Notes: generated from the letters alone by a model not told the origin. Counted from the first letter of the stretch, positions 1-11,578 are shown. The stretch is DNA of 64,000 nucleotides from Thereva unica (GCA_949987705.1 OX465281.1:171444516-171508515); one strand, 5' to 3'. Translations and numbers: made by a program.

Positions 1-94
1 TAAGTTTTTTTTTTCTTCTTCAAAATACAAATTATAAATTTGTAATTTAACTCATATCGCTATAGAATAAGATAAATGATCTTGTTTCACTTAT

Positions 95-885
95 TTATTC
101 TGCATCATAGTCGTCTGGGTCCAAAGCCAGTGTAATTTCAACAAAAAATTGATTTGCCTGTACAGGTGATGATGGTGAGGGCGAAGCTTCGTCCTGTATT
201 GACTCTGAAAGGGCATAAGTTCCCGAGTTAAGTGAAATACCCGAAGTCTGCGAATAATCTGATTGTGGTGATAGCGTTGTTATAAATGATGAACACCGGG
301 GGTGTAATGGTGTAGATATCTCATCAATGAGACTGAGAACCCTGCGTTAGAATATTTTAATTTTTACATCGCTTAGTTCTCCCAGTTCAGGCAATAAGCT
401 GAGTAAGAACAATTTTAAAGCTTCTTTCTTAGTTACGTCAGAGCTAGTATCTGCTTTGTTTACTGCTGTGTCTAGTTTTGCCCTTTTGGCTATGAAATAT
501 TCGGCAACACTTAGGTCTGTATCTGCTGTTGATTTATTATTCCTCGACTGTTTAGGTCGGCTGCGTCGAAGGGTGAGCCAGTACTGCAGTTCTTTGTCGA
601 AACTGTATGGTTTTTTTGTAGGCACTTGGTGATGCTTCTGAAGATTGCATTATATCTGACATCTTTCTATATTATCTGATATTTCATCAGTCATTTCGTC
701 TTGTGGAACAATTGGCAAATTTCCAGATGAAGTCGGAGTCAACGCTTTTATGAAAGGTAAACAAAACTGCATGGCCTCTGCCAAATAGTATGTCTTTTTG
801 TTCGCTCCCGACCCACTTGATGGAGGTTTCATTTTACGCGTAAAAACAGTTCGTAGATTACGCCACTTCTCTTTGCATTCAGCAG
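95..885 (-). pseudogene. MADF-BESS protein of a PIF/Harbinger element, last exon
   Basis: Minus-strand reading frame with the second half of a MADF DNA-binding domain at its start (CKEKWRNLR core) and a BESS-like motif (FLLSLLPEL) about 100 codons before the end. Such proteins partner the Harbinger transposase in DNA binding. One frame runs from a splice acceptor (TTTTGATTTCAG, read on the minus strand) at 886-897 to a TAA at 95-97. It contains two in-frame stops, at 650-652 and 347-349; the second lies inside the BESS region. Codons between and after the stops remain protein-like, so these are recent nonsense changes. The exon enters in phase 1, matching the donor of the first exon at 12594. 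No frameshift was seen. Confidence 0.7.
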
Positions 886-961
886 CTGAAATCAAAAGAA
901 ATAAAAATGAAAACTTATACAAACTATTTATTTCGTTTTTACTTTAGTCACTTTTTTACAG

Positions 962-2348
962 GTACTTGGCTACAGGCTGTTCATTTGTGGCACTTTCATT
1001 ATATTTTCGAAGAGGAGAGAGTACAGTCGGAGCCATTGCTAAAGAATCTGGGACACATTGAATGAAATTTATATGCCTGTACCTACAGGAGATCAATGGA
1101 AAATGATTGCTGATCGTTTTGAAACTTTATGGAACCTTCCCAACTGCCTTGGAGCCTTATAGTGCGTCCACACTACGCGCACTTAGGTTATACGCGCTTT
1201 TGCCAATTTTTTTCATATAGAGTTTAATGGCTTTTTTTGTGATATTTTTAATGGCAAAGGCAGCACGACCAAACTGCACGGACAAAAGGCTGTGCTTAAA
1301 AAGATACATTTTGCGTCCACACAATACGGGCTTTTCAGAAGCGCGTACGGCCTTTCATATGGAAATTGATTTGTTTTCTCAATTTGCTCACGATTTAAAG
1401 CTCATGCGCGCTTTTTACTGAGGCCGTACGGCGAAAAGCGCGTGGGATCTAAGTCCGCGTAGTGTGGATGGCCCATAATGGGTCGTCCACACTACGCGGA
1501 CTTAGATCCCACGCGCTTTTCGCCGTACGGCCACAGAAAAAAGCGCGCATGAGCCTTTAATTTTCTGAATCGTGAGTAAATTGAGAAAACCGTCAAGAAG
1601 CCCGTGTTGTGTAGACGTACAATGTACCTTTTTGAGCACAGCCTTTTGTTCGCCTAGTTTGACCGTACTGCCTTTGCCATTAAAAATATCGCAAAAAAAG
1701 CCATTATACTCTATAATATAGAGTCTATATGAAAAAAAGTGGTAAAAGCGCGTATGACCAAAGTCCGCGTAGTGTGGATGAACCATTAGACGGGAAGCAT
1801 TATCGAATAGAAAAATTCCCAAATACCGGTTCCTTAAATTACAACTACAAGCACTTCCATTCAACCGTTCTATTGGCCTGCTGCGATGCTGATGGTCTTT
1901 TCACCATGATTGAACCAGGCTATGCTGGACGAAACAGTGATGGAGGTATTTTCAAGGCCAGTGCTATGAAATATTGGTTATCCCAAGGCCGTTTTAATAT
2001 TCCCCCGCCTTCGCCATTAAGATACGATGAAACAAACAGTCCATTTCCGTTCTACTTCGTTGGAGATGAAGCGTTTCCATTGTCACACAATTTAATGAGG
2101 CCCTATGCAAAAAAAAAAATCTGGACAATGTCAAAAGAATATTCAATTATAGATTGAGCCGTGAAAGGAAAACTATTGAATGCGTTTTTGGAATGGCAGC
2201 AGAAAAGTGTGCAGTGTTGAATGGGCCCATACGATGTCGCAATGCAGAAGTAGTAAATGACATCGTAAAAGCAGCTTGTATCCTTCATAATTATGTCCGC
2301 AAAAGAGAGGGGATTGACTACATGCCCCGACATGGCAGAATTAAATGA
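962..2348 (+). pseudogene. PIF/Harbinger (HARBI1-like) DDE transposase, main exon
   Basis: Plus-strand transposase remnant. A polypyrimidine tract and AG (ttttttacag) at 952-961 look like a splice acceptor, and the frame after it begins YLATG, a typical HARBI1 block. A frameshift near 1060 separates this from NEIYMPVPTGDQW. The conserved GALDGKH block, holding the first catalytic Asp, is split by the MITE pair at 1160-1785 exactly between the Leu codon and the Asp codon. After it come NYKHFHS, LLACCDADG, the second Asp in FVGDEAF, and RLSRERKTIECVFGM with the final Glu, then AACILHNYVR before the stop at 2346-2348. A second frame change lies near 2150. The N-terminal exon is not seen. The fold is clear but the gene is dead. 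Confidence 0.8.
1160..1785. mobile_element. Two back-to-back MITEs with a TTA target duplication
   Basis: Two related non-coding elements, 1160-1475 and 1479-1785, lie in opposite orientations separated by TAA. All four ends carry versions of the same terminal repeat (TCCACACTACGCG inward). The sequence TTA occurs at 1157-1159 and again at 1786-1788. Removing the insert with one TTA leaves the transposase GALDGKH codons in frame, which fixes the boundaries. A 3-bp TTA/TAA duplication is the PIF/Harbinger signature, so these are probably Harbinger-type MITEs that landed in a Harbinger gene. A single foldback element is the alternative reading. Confidence 0.75.
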
Positions 2349-2517
2349 GACGGCGGGAGTGCCTACCAACATACCAAATGACGGTTCTTCGGCGGCAACT
2401 CTCAGGAATTATTTAGCCAACTATTTCCGTTTTTCTCTTGCTTCTCTACCATGGCAGTGGAAATACACTGTACCATGAATAAGAAATAATATTACTACTT
2501 AATATTACTTACTGTAA

Positions 2518-3237
2518 ATGAGTCCGCGAACTGCCGTCGAGCACACTGAGATCACTCCTTCAATGGAAGAAGATCTCCTTAGAGGCCCACCTGCGGAACC
2601 GCGCTCACCTTCTGCTCCATTGGAGCGGCAAACTGGAAATCAAAAAGCTCCTTCTAAAAACCGGAGTGGCGCAGCCACCAAACGTTTTAAGCGACTTATG
2701 GATGCTGGTTACTCTCGGGAAGATGCCGAAAGGATTTGCGTGGCCCCCGAGGAAGAGAGGAAAGCCATTCTTCCTAATAAGAAGAGGGGTAGATCCTCTG
2801 GGTCCTCTCCAGGCCAAAATGCCCCGGCGAAAAGGGCGAAGGCTCCAGCTACACGGCCTGGAAAGCCAGCTGAAAAGCCTTCACCAAAGAAGTGCGACGT
2901 ACCCACACTGAAGCCTAAAACAGCTTCAAAGCCGACCTTCTGCCAAATAGCAGAGAGTGTCAGAATGGGTGTGCTCGCTGCTGACTACCCAGAGACTCTC
3001 CTGACCACGGATCAGTTATCTGCTGTGCAAGGGAGTCTTCTGGAGGCGATAGCCCAGTTGGGACAAAGCTCAGAGCCTCCGAGGTTCCTAGGTGTCGCTG
3101 CGCGCCCGGGGTGGCTAGCCATCACCTGCGCCGACTCGGCCACGGCCACGTGGCTGAAAGGTGTGATGGTTAACCTTAAGCCCTGGGAAGGAGCTAGTCT
3201 TGTCGCTGTGGACGAATATCTGTGGACGAATATCTGA
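2518..3237 (+). pseudogene. LOA-like ORF1 (DUF4780-type), copy 1
   Basis: A 239-codon frame with a Pro/Lys/Arg-rich N-terminal half (about residues 1-135) and a DUF4780-like globular part (about 137-230: FCQIAESVRMGVL, GWLAITC, WEGASLVAVDEYL). These are features of the nucleic-acid-binding ORF1 protein of LOA-type retrotransposons. The ATG at 2518-2520 is an accident of insertion: A and T come from the target duplication and only G is element DNA, so the true N-terminus is missing. A 14-bp tandem duplication (3207-3220 repeated at 3221-3234, unit TGTGGACGAATATC) shifts the frame and causes the stop. Protein-like sequence continues in another frame to about 3676. Confidence 0.65.
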
Positions 3238-3602
3238 AGCCTCGCATGAGCCTGCTCCGGAAATGGGAGAGGTAAGCTCCAATGTGAGGATGGTGACCAC
3301 TGCACTCTCTGGGCTGGTGGTTGGGGGGTCCTCTAACGAGGTAATGAATCCCTCCACTAGCTCAGTATTGCAGGTGCCTGGGGCAATGTCTAGTACCCCA
3401 CCATCCGACACATGCGAACATATAGCCTCCAGAGAGGCTGGTGCTGCTGGCGGAATCGTCGGGGAAGCAACTCTGGATGCGTCCTCTATTGCCGCTACAG
3501 GCGGGGCTGAGCCCCTAAAATCGCCACTCCAATCCTCAAGGGGTAAACCTCCACAGCCCAGTAAGGGTCCTAAGAAGGGGAGGAGAAAAATCCCTTCAGG
3601 AA

Positions 3603-6150
3603 ATGAGTACTGCTTTCAATATGAAGCTTGTCCAGATAAACCTTCATCACGCCAAGGCTGCTTCTACAATACTTGAAAAAAGGTTTATCTCGGGCAATTT
3701 AGATGTGGCCCTAATCCAAGAGCCATGGGTGTACCGAGTAAGAATATGTGGCCTCGCTACTAATGCTGGCAGGTTGATCTACTCCACCGAGCATGACTGC
3801 CCTAGAGCAGCACTGCTCATGGGGAAGAGACTAACATGCCTTCCTCTTTCGCAGTTCGTATCCAGAGATCTGGTCGCGGCTGAGGTAGTGCTACCTGGAG
3901 ACGTAGGAATGCCCAGGCTCGTTATAGCCTCGGCCTACTTCCCTGGTGAAGAGCCTGCCCCACCACCATCAGATGTCAAGAGACTTGTGGAAGACTGCAC
4001 TAGGAGGAATATTCAGTTAGTGATTGGTTGCGATGCCAACGCGCACCACCTTGTGTGGGGAAGCACCAATACTAATTCTAGGGGCGATTACCTCCTTGAT
4101 TTCATTACTACCTACAATTTACAGGCTATGAACAAGGGGCACGAACCTACCTTTTCTAATGTGTTTAGGCAAGAGGTAATTGACCTGACTCTTGCTAGCA
4201 CATTTGTCAGTTCCAGAATACGAAACTGGCACGTCTCAACTGAGCCATCAGTGTCTGACCATATACATATAAGGTTTAACCTGAGAGCTTCTGCAATATC
4301 CTCGGAAGCATTTAGGATTCCACGGCAGACTGACTGGGACGCTTATCGCACAGCTCTCAGTTTAGGAATCAGCCATATGGATACTAATCTCATTACTGAG
4401 GCCGATCTCGACCTTGTCTCTACCAATCTGCAGGAAACGATCATCGCAGCCTTCGAGAGCAGCTGCCCTGCGAAACCTCGAAGCACTAACCGAAAGGTTT
4501 CATGGTGGAACAATGATCTCTGCAAGCAAAGGAGAGAAGTCAGAAAATTATTTAATAGGGCTAAAGTCTCGGGCAACTGGGACCCCTACAAGAAAGCCCT
4601 TACCAATTACAATAAAGATTTGAGAAGATCCAAACGAAGGTCATGGAAAGCCTTCTGCGAAGAAATAGACAAACTTCCAGCCTCCACGAGGTTACACAAA
4701 GTTCTGTCTAAGGATCACTCTAACAGCATTGTCTCTCTCAAGACCTCTGAAGGGTCCTTTACGGAGAACACCAGGGATACCATGGTATCCATGCTATTAA
4801 TGAGCACTCATTTCCCTGGATCTCAGGTAATTAACCCTGGATTGGCGTTTGAACCTAACATTGAATCGGAGGTAGTACTTGCCCATCGGTCCTATAATAG
4901 GAACAAAGGCCTGGCAAACAGGAGTGGTCCATTGGCACCTTCAGTCCCTTCAAGGCTGCTGGAAAGGACCACATCTTCCCAGCTCTCCTTCAGAGAGGCT
5001 TGGAAGAGATCTTACCGGTCCTGCTACCACTTTTTCGGGGTAGCTTTGTGCTGGCCCACATTCCGAGCTGTTGGAGATGGTGAATCGATTACGGTAATTG
5101 CTGCTAAAGGCTGTCCTCAAGGGGGCGTTCTATCACCCCTCCTATGGTCAATCGTGATCGACTAACTTCTTGCCGACCTGAATAACCATGGATTTAAAAC
5201 ACAGGCCTATGCTGACGATATCGTCATAACCGTTAGCGGCGGTCATGATAGCTCCGTTTCAGACCTCATGCAAGCCGCTTTGTCACATGTGCATAGCTGG
5301 TGCCATAGCAAGAATCTGGGTATTAACCCACAAAAAACTGTCATCGTACCGTTTACTAATAGAAGGAAGCTAAATTTAAAAGCTCCCTCTGTGGACGGCA
5401 AAGAAATAGGTTTCTCAAAGGAGGCTAAATATCTAGGCATAATCCTGGACCAAAAGCTCTCCTGGAAATCTCAAATTGAGAGAGTAACTGCCAAGGCAAC
5501 TGCATCTCTCCATGTTTGTCGCCAATTCGTAGGAAAAACCTGGGGTCTTAAACCTAGGTTAATGTTTTGGCTATATACTACGGTCGTAAGGCCCATGATC
5601 ACATATGCATCCATCGCATGGTGGGCTAAGACCAAACAAAAGGATGCTATGATTAAGCTGGCCAGGGGGCAAAGACTGGCCTGTCTTGGTATCACAGGGG
5701 CCAAAAGCATCTGTCCGACTGTGGCTATGGAGGCTCTACTGAACCTTCCTCCGCTACACCTGGTGGTGAAAAAAGAGGCTCTGGCAGGGGCACTGCGTCT
5801 ACGGGAGCTATTCTCCTTTAAGCCAGGAGACCTGCTGGATCATTTATCGATCCTCAAGGAGCTGAACTTGGAGCCAATGATATCTTTGTCGAATACCATT
5901 CCTGCTACTCTTGACTTTGACAAACCGTTTACGACGATTATTCGAAGTAGGTCAGAGTGGCAGCATGGCAGGCCTCTCTTTAGGGGAAGCACGGCCTTTT
6001 GGTACACACATGGTTCCAAAACCGATAAAGGGGTAGTGCCCAAGGAGCAAAATATCCATGGCTCTGGGCACTACCCTCACCGTTTTTCAGGCTGAGGTAC
6101 TCGCCATGCAGGTGTGTGCTCAGACTTGTATTAATAGAGCTCCAAATAGC
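3603..6150 (+). pseudogene. LOA-like ORF2: endonuclease-RT-RNase H (5' part), copy 1
   Basis: Starts with an APE-type endonuclease (residues about 8-215: QINLHHAKAAS, DVALIQEPW, VIGCDANAHH, SDHIHIRF). The RT is badly damaged. A frameshift lies near 4950, and about 100 residues of fingers and palm are deleted near 5075, so the first catalytic Asp is gone and GCPQGGVLSPLL follows almost directly. A nonsense TAA sits at 5163-5165, but the same frame continues with the catalytic YADD at about 5212 and the thumb to about 5900. RNase H begins at about 5985 with the first Asp apparently replaced by His (YTHGSKTDKG). A frameshift follows near 6040, and the domain breaks off at about 6150. Its remainder is at 11780-12466. 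Confidence 0.8.
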
Positions 6151-7231
6151 TCTAACATTTGTAGTGTGAACCCTGGGATGGTTGCCCGAAAAAGCCAACT
6201 TCGGATCCACACACAAAAAAAAAACAAAAAAATGTTTGAACAAAACAAAAAAAATCAAAGCCTGTACATCAATACCTCGGTGGTACCCCGGGCCTCCAGA
6301 GAAGGGCTGGCTCGCCGAGGGGTCGTGGGGTGGATGAACTCCAGAGGTACCACCTACACTGGTGCATCACCACTTACCTGCACATGACTGTCCCCTGGAC
6401 ATCCGGGCGAACGAGAAGTATTTACAAAGGAGTGGAGGATCCCTGACCAACAAAGGTCGGGGCAAGATCCATAGCCCGCTGCTATACCATACACGCTGTC
6501 CTTAGTCCATCATGCCCAAATCACTCAATATACTTCAGAAAATCAAAACCAACCACCATACGTTACAACAAAAAAACCAAACACTAGATGATCCTTGAAA
6601 GTTTACAATTTAATTACAACATTCAAACAAAAAAAAATTGGTTGATTAATAGATTCAACAAACAAATGGTTCAAATAATATCAGGCAAACTACAGAAATG
6701 TCAATCATTAATGGTGGTACATTTATATACACCTCAAACAAAACAACCAGAAAAGAACCAACGCGCCCTGGTACCAAGTCGCGTTCGCCTTTTTTACAAC
6801 CATCAATACAGATTAAACAGAAATAAAACACCAACTACAAAGGTAATGAGGTGGCCACTTAAAAGAAAAAAACCTAATGCCAATGACCACAACAAAATAA
6901 TATTAAAATGCCGTGAATGTGTTAAGATAACCGTAAAAATTATGTATATAATTTATGATTGTAACATTATTGTAACACAAAAAAGAAATCTTAAATTTTA
7001 AAAAGATAATAAAAACTCCATCAACTTTATCTAGAACTCAAAATTAATATAAAAATTTAGGAAATATGTTTGGTTTTTTTCATGAACAAAACGTAGTTTT
7101 TTTAAAAAAAGTAGTTTAAAAAAATGTATCTTCAAATGTAAATTAAATAATGAAATGCCCTAATTAATTATATGATAAAAAAATTAAACATGTTTGATAC
7201 ACACACGAATCAATATGCAACGTGTAATTAA
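6151..7231. other. Unassigned A-rich insertion between LOA fragment and Helitron
   Basis: About 1.1 kb with no supported gene. The first 250 bases hold a short A-rich run and a GC-rich patch (6280-6480). The rest is A-rich and could be untranslated sequence of a retroelement. A 137-codon open frame at 6588-7001 is rich in Lys, Asn and Gln, shows no family motif and is probably a by-product of base composition. I found no terminal repeat or target duplication. Confidence 0.35.
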
Positions 7232-7424
7232 TCTATATCTATAAAAATCTCGTGTCACAGTGTTTGTTACCGTACTCCTCCGAAACGGGTTGACCAATTT
7301 GCATGAAATTTTTTGTGTATATTTGGTAGGTCTGAGAATAGGTCGTAGGCTATTTTTTATACCTTTAACCAAAAAAACAGCTGCAAAATCCAAACAAAAA
7401 TGGTAATTTTAGGAATTTTCACTT

Positions 7425-7571
7425 CATTTTAGTTTCAATAGCTTCATGGCCTACCTATTATTTGACAAATGTAAAATTGTCATTAAATTGAATCATTACA
7501 TTTAATGAAAATTTCAAATTTACGCAGCTGTCAAACAATAGGTAGGCCATGACGCTATTGAAACTAAAATG
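7425..7571. repeat. 147-bp palindrome inside the Helitron
   Basis: Two arms of about 42 bases face each other: the left arm begins CATTTTAGTTTCAATAGC and the right arm ends GCTATTGAAACTAAAATG. They are separated by an AT-rich loop of about 60 bases. The arms differ at only a few positions. It may be a tiny MITE or a regulatory hairpin of the Helitron. It abuts the first 128-bp monomer. Confidence 0.75.
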
Positions 7572-10500
7572 ATCCATGGCGGCCGTCTCAAGAGGGCGGT
7601 GTACCACTTTCTCCACAACCACCTCGACATGGGTATCAAATGAAAGGGTATGATAAGTAGAATACAATAAGCAATATATCTTTAGATCCCTGGCGGCCGT
7701 CTCAAGAGGCCGGATTACCACTTTCTTCACAACCACCTCAACATGGGTATCAAATGAAAGGGTATGTTAAGTAGAATATAATAAGCAATGTAGTATACAA
7801 AATATATCTTTAGATCCATGGCGGCCGTCTCAAGAGGGCGGTGTACCACTTTCTCCACAACCACCTCGACATGGGTATCAAATGAAAGGGTATGATAAGT
7901 AGAATACAATAAGCAATGTAGTATACAAAATATATCTTTAGATCCCTGGCGGCCGTCTCAAGAGGCCGGATTACCACTTTCTTCACAACCACCTCAACAT
8001 GGGTATCAAATGAAAGGGTATGTTAAGTAGAATATAATAAGCAATGTAGTATACAAAATATATCTTTAGATCCATGGCGGCCGTCTCAAGAGGGCGGGGT
8101 ACCACTTTCTTCACAACCACCTCGACATGGATATCAAATGAAAGGGTATGATAAGTAGAATACAATAAGCAATGTAGTATACAAAATATATCTTTAGATC
8201 CGTGGCGGCCGTCTCAAAAGGCCGGATTACCACTTTCTTCACAACCACCTCAACATGGGTATCAAATGAAAGGGTATGTTAAGTAGAATATAATAAGCAA
8301 TGTAGTATACAAAATATATCTTTAGATCCATGGCGGCCGTCTCAAGAGGGCGGGGTACCACTTTCTTCACAACCACCTCGACATGGGTATCAAGTGAAAG
8401 GGTATGATAAGTAGAATACAATAAGCAATGTAGTATACAAAATATATCTTTAGATCCATGGCGGCCGTCTCAAGAGACCGGATTACCACTTTCTTCACAA
8501 CCACCTCAACATGGGTATCAAATGAAAGGGTATGATAAGTAGAATACAATAAGCAATGTAGTATACAAAATATATCTTTAGATCCATGGCGGCCGTCTCA
8601 AGAGGCCGGATTACCACTTTCTTCACAACCACCTCAACATAGGTATCAAATGAAAGGGTATGATAAGTAGAATACAATAAGCAATGTAGTATACAAAATA
8701 TATCTTTAGATCCATGGCGGCCGTCTCAAGAGGCCGGATTACCACTTTCTTCACAACCACCTCAACATAGGTATCAAATGAAAGGGTATGTTAAGGAGAA
8801 TACAATAAGCAATGTAGTATACGAAATATATCTTTAGATCCATGGCGGCCGTCTCAAGAGGGCGGGGTACCACTTTCTTCACAACCACCTCGACATGGGT
8901 ATCAAATGAAAGGGTATGATAAGTAGAATACAATAAGCAATGTAGTATACAAAATATATCTTTAGATCCATGGCGGCCGTCTCAAGAGGCCGGATTACCA
9001 CTTTCTTCACAACCACCTCAACATAGGTATCAAATGAAAGGGTATGTTAAGGAAAATACAATAAGCAATGTAGTATACAAAATATATCTTTAGATCCATG
9101 GCGGCCGTCTCAAGAGGCCGGATTACCACTTTCTTCACAACCACCTCAACATGGGTATCAAATGAAAGGGTATGATAAGTAGAATACAATAAGCAATGTA
9201 GTATACAAAATATATCTTTAGATCCATGGCGGCCGTCTCAAGAGGCCGGATTACCACTTTCTTCACAACCACCTCAACATAGGTATCAAATGAAAGGGTA
9301 TGTTAAGGAGAATACAATAAGCAATGTAGTATACAAAATATATCTTTAGATCCATGGCGGCCGTCTCAAGAGGGCGGGGTACCACTTTCTTCACAACCAC
9401 CTCGACATGGGTATCAAATGAAAGGGTATGATAAGTAGAATACAATAAGCAATGTAGTATACAGAATATATCTTTAGATCCATGGCGGCCGTCTCAAGAG
9501 GCCGGATTACCACTTTCTTCACAACCACCTCAACATAGGTATCAAATGAAAGGGTATGTTAAGGAGAATACAATAAGCAATGTAGTATACAAAATATATC
9601 TTTAGATCCATGGCGGCCGTCTCAAGAGACCGGATTACCACTTTCTTCACAACCACCTCAACATGGGTATCAAATGAAAGGGTATGATAAGTAGAATACA
9701 ATAAGCAATGTAGTATACAAAATATATCTTTAGATCCATGGCGGCCGTCTCAAGAGGCCGGATTACCACTTTCTTCACAACCACCTCAACATAGGTATCA
9801 AATGAAAGGGTATGATAAGTAGAATACAATAAGCAATGTAGTATACAAAATATATCTTTAGATCCATGGCGGCCGTCTCAAGAGGCCGGATTACCACTTT
9901 CTTCACAACCACCTCAACATAGGTATCAAATGAAAGGGTATGTTAAGGAGAATACAATAAGCAATGTAGTATACGAAATATATCTTTAGATCCATGGCGG
10001 CCGTCTCAAGAGGGCGGGGTACCACTTTCTTCACAACCACCTCGACATGGGTATCAAATGAAAGGGTATGATAAGTAGAATACAATAAGCAATGTAGTAT
10101 ACAAAATATATCTTTAGATCCATGGCGGCCGTCTCAAGAGGCCGGATTACCACTTTCTTCACAACCACCTCAACATAGGTATCAAATGAAAGGGTATGTT
10201 AAGGAAAATACAATAAGCAATGTAGTATACAAAATATATCTTTAGATCCATGGCGGCCGTCTCAAGAGGCCGGATTACCACTTTCTTCACAACCACCTCA
10301 ACATGGGTATCAAATGAAAGGGTATGATAAGTAGAATACAATAAGCAATGTAGTATACAAAATATATCTTTAGATCCATGGCGGCCGTCTCAAGAGGCCG
10401 GATTACCACTTTCTTCACAACCACCTCAACATAGGTATCAAATGAAAGGGTATGTTAAGGAGAATACAATAAGCAATGTAGTATACAAAATATATCTTTA

Positions 10501-10890
10501 GATCCATGGCGGCCGTCTCAAGAGGGCGGGGTACCACTTTCTTCACAACCACCTCGACATGGGTATCAAATGAAAGGGTATGATAAGTAGAATACAATAA
10601 GCAATGTAGTATACAAAATATATCTTTAGATCCATGGCGGCCGTCTCAAGAGGCCGAATTACCACTTTCTTCGCAACCACCTCGACATGGGTATCAAATG
10701 AAAGGGTATGATAAGTAGAATACAATAAGCAATGTAGTATACAAAATATATCTTTAGATCCATGGCGGCCGTCTAAAGAGGCCGGATTACCACTTTCTTC
10801 ACAATCCCCTCAACATGGGTATCAAATGAAAGGGTATGATAAGTAGAATACAATAAGCAATGTAGTAGACTCAATATACCGATTCATGGC
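7571..10890. repeat. 128-bp tandem repeat array, about 27 monomers
   Basis: The motif TGGCGGCCGTCTCAAGAG recurs every 128 bases from 7814 to 10758 (for example 7942, 8070, 8198, 8326, 8454). The first interval (7571 to 7686) is 115 because about 13 bases are missing, and the last monomer at 10886 decays. Two monomer types exist, one with GGGCGGGGTACC and CTCGACATGGG, the other with GGCCGGATTACC and CTCAACAT. Variant bases repeat at a distance of 1152 (9 x 128): GTATACGAAAT at 8817 and 9969, and TTAAGGAAAATAC near 9048 and 10200. A nine-monomer block (about 8454-9605) was therefore duplicated (9606-10757). The many 60-codon minus-strand frames here are an artefact of the period. Confidence 0.95.
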
Positions 10891-11151
10891 GGCCGACGCA
10901 AGACCCATGTTCTTTGAGGCATTTCATCTGTGTAAAATTCATATCTCGAAAAATATTAAGTTAATGGATGGTTTTTATTGTTTACTATTGACTTATGGGT
11001 GCAGCGTAGGCGCACCGGGTCCCAGCTAGTTCTTCAATATATTTAAAAGATACTAAAGTTGGATATGCCCAGTAACGAAGGAAAAAACACAAGAAAATGT
11101 TTAAAATGCTACCTTGAAGTATGTAGTTAATACTCTACTACATTATCCATA

Positions 11152-11578
11152 TCATGTTCTGGTCCTAGCTCCTATTAGATGAGCAAGAGCAACTTCAGTC
11201 ATTATCTTCACACGAACTCTAATGCTTCCTTCAAATATAGCCTTCGTCTTCTGAATGTTGTCAGGGTTTAGCCGAATTTTACTTGGAGCTGACCGTTTAT
11301 CCTCAAGAAGAAGTTTGACAGCAACTTTATCATCATCAACAGCACGGTTAAGAATTTTCTCGTCCTTGAAGAAGAATACTTTTCTCAAATCCTACCACCT
11401 TCACTGCGCCTTCTAGGTAATTGTCTCGTAAGGCATAAAAGGCACCTTGAAGCAGCTTTCCTGATTTTATACCAGTAGGAATTTCGTTTGATGTAAAATG
11501 CGGAGGGAATAACGCTTGGTTATTGCTATCCACTTGATATTCCTTGCGGCCAATTTGTCCACCAGCCAACAAGTATGC
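11152..11578 (-). pseudogene. Dis3: Fragment of exosome nuclease Dis3/Rrp44 (CSD1 region)
   Basis: Two overlapping minus-strand frames joined by one frameshift near 11,352 encode sequence resembling the first cold-shock domain of Dis3/Rrp44, the catalytic subunit of the RNA exosome. Recognisable blocks are FPPHFTSNEI, GIKSGKLLQG, RDNYLEGAVKV, ILLQGREN and NRAVDDDKVAVKLL. Similarity ends near 11,270, after SAPSKI; the remaining frame to 11,152 is unlike Dis3. Only about 90 residues of a protein of nearly 1000 are present, with no exonuclease domain, so this is a captured or retro-copied fragment. It begins about 120 bases after the Helitron 3' end. Recognition is by motif memory, with no database search. 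Confidence 0.65.

Larger units (their letters stand above)
7232..11029 (+). mobile_element. Non-autonomous Helitron with an internal satellite array
   Basis: The 5' end reads A|TCTATATCTATAAAAATC and the 3' end reads CTAG|T at 11026-11030. The flanking A and T match Helitron insertion between A and T without duplication. A short hairpin, GGTGC at 10998-11002 pairing with GCACC at 11012-11016, lies 9 bases before CTAG, the expected Helitron 3' signal. No Rep/helicase frame is present, so the copy is non-autonomous. Most of the interior is the 128-bp tandem array at 7571-10890, with a 147-bp palindrome just upstream. The exact 5' base is inferred; a second TC at 7248 is possible. Confidence 0.65.

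Noticed and set aside
6588..7001. 137-codon plus-strand frame
   Set aside because: Lys/Asn/Gln-rich composition in A-rich DNA with no domain or motif.
7727..10725. About twenty 60-codon minus-strand frames with near-identical sequence
   Set aside because: They repeat at multiples of 128 bases and follow the satellite period; no start context, family motif or conservation pattern beyond the DNA repeat.
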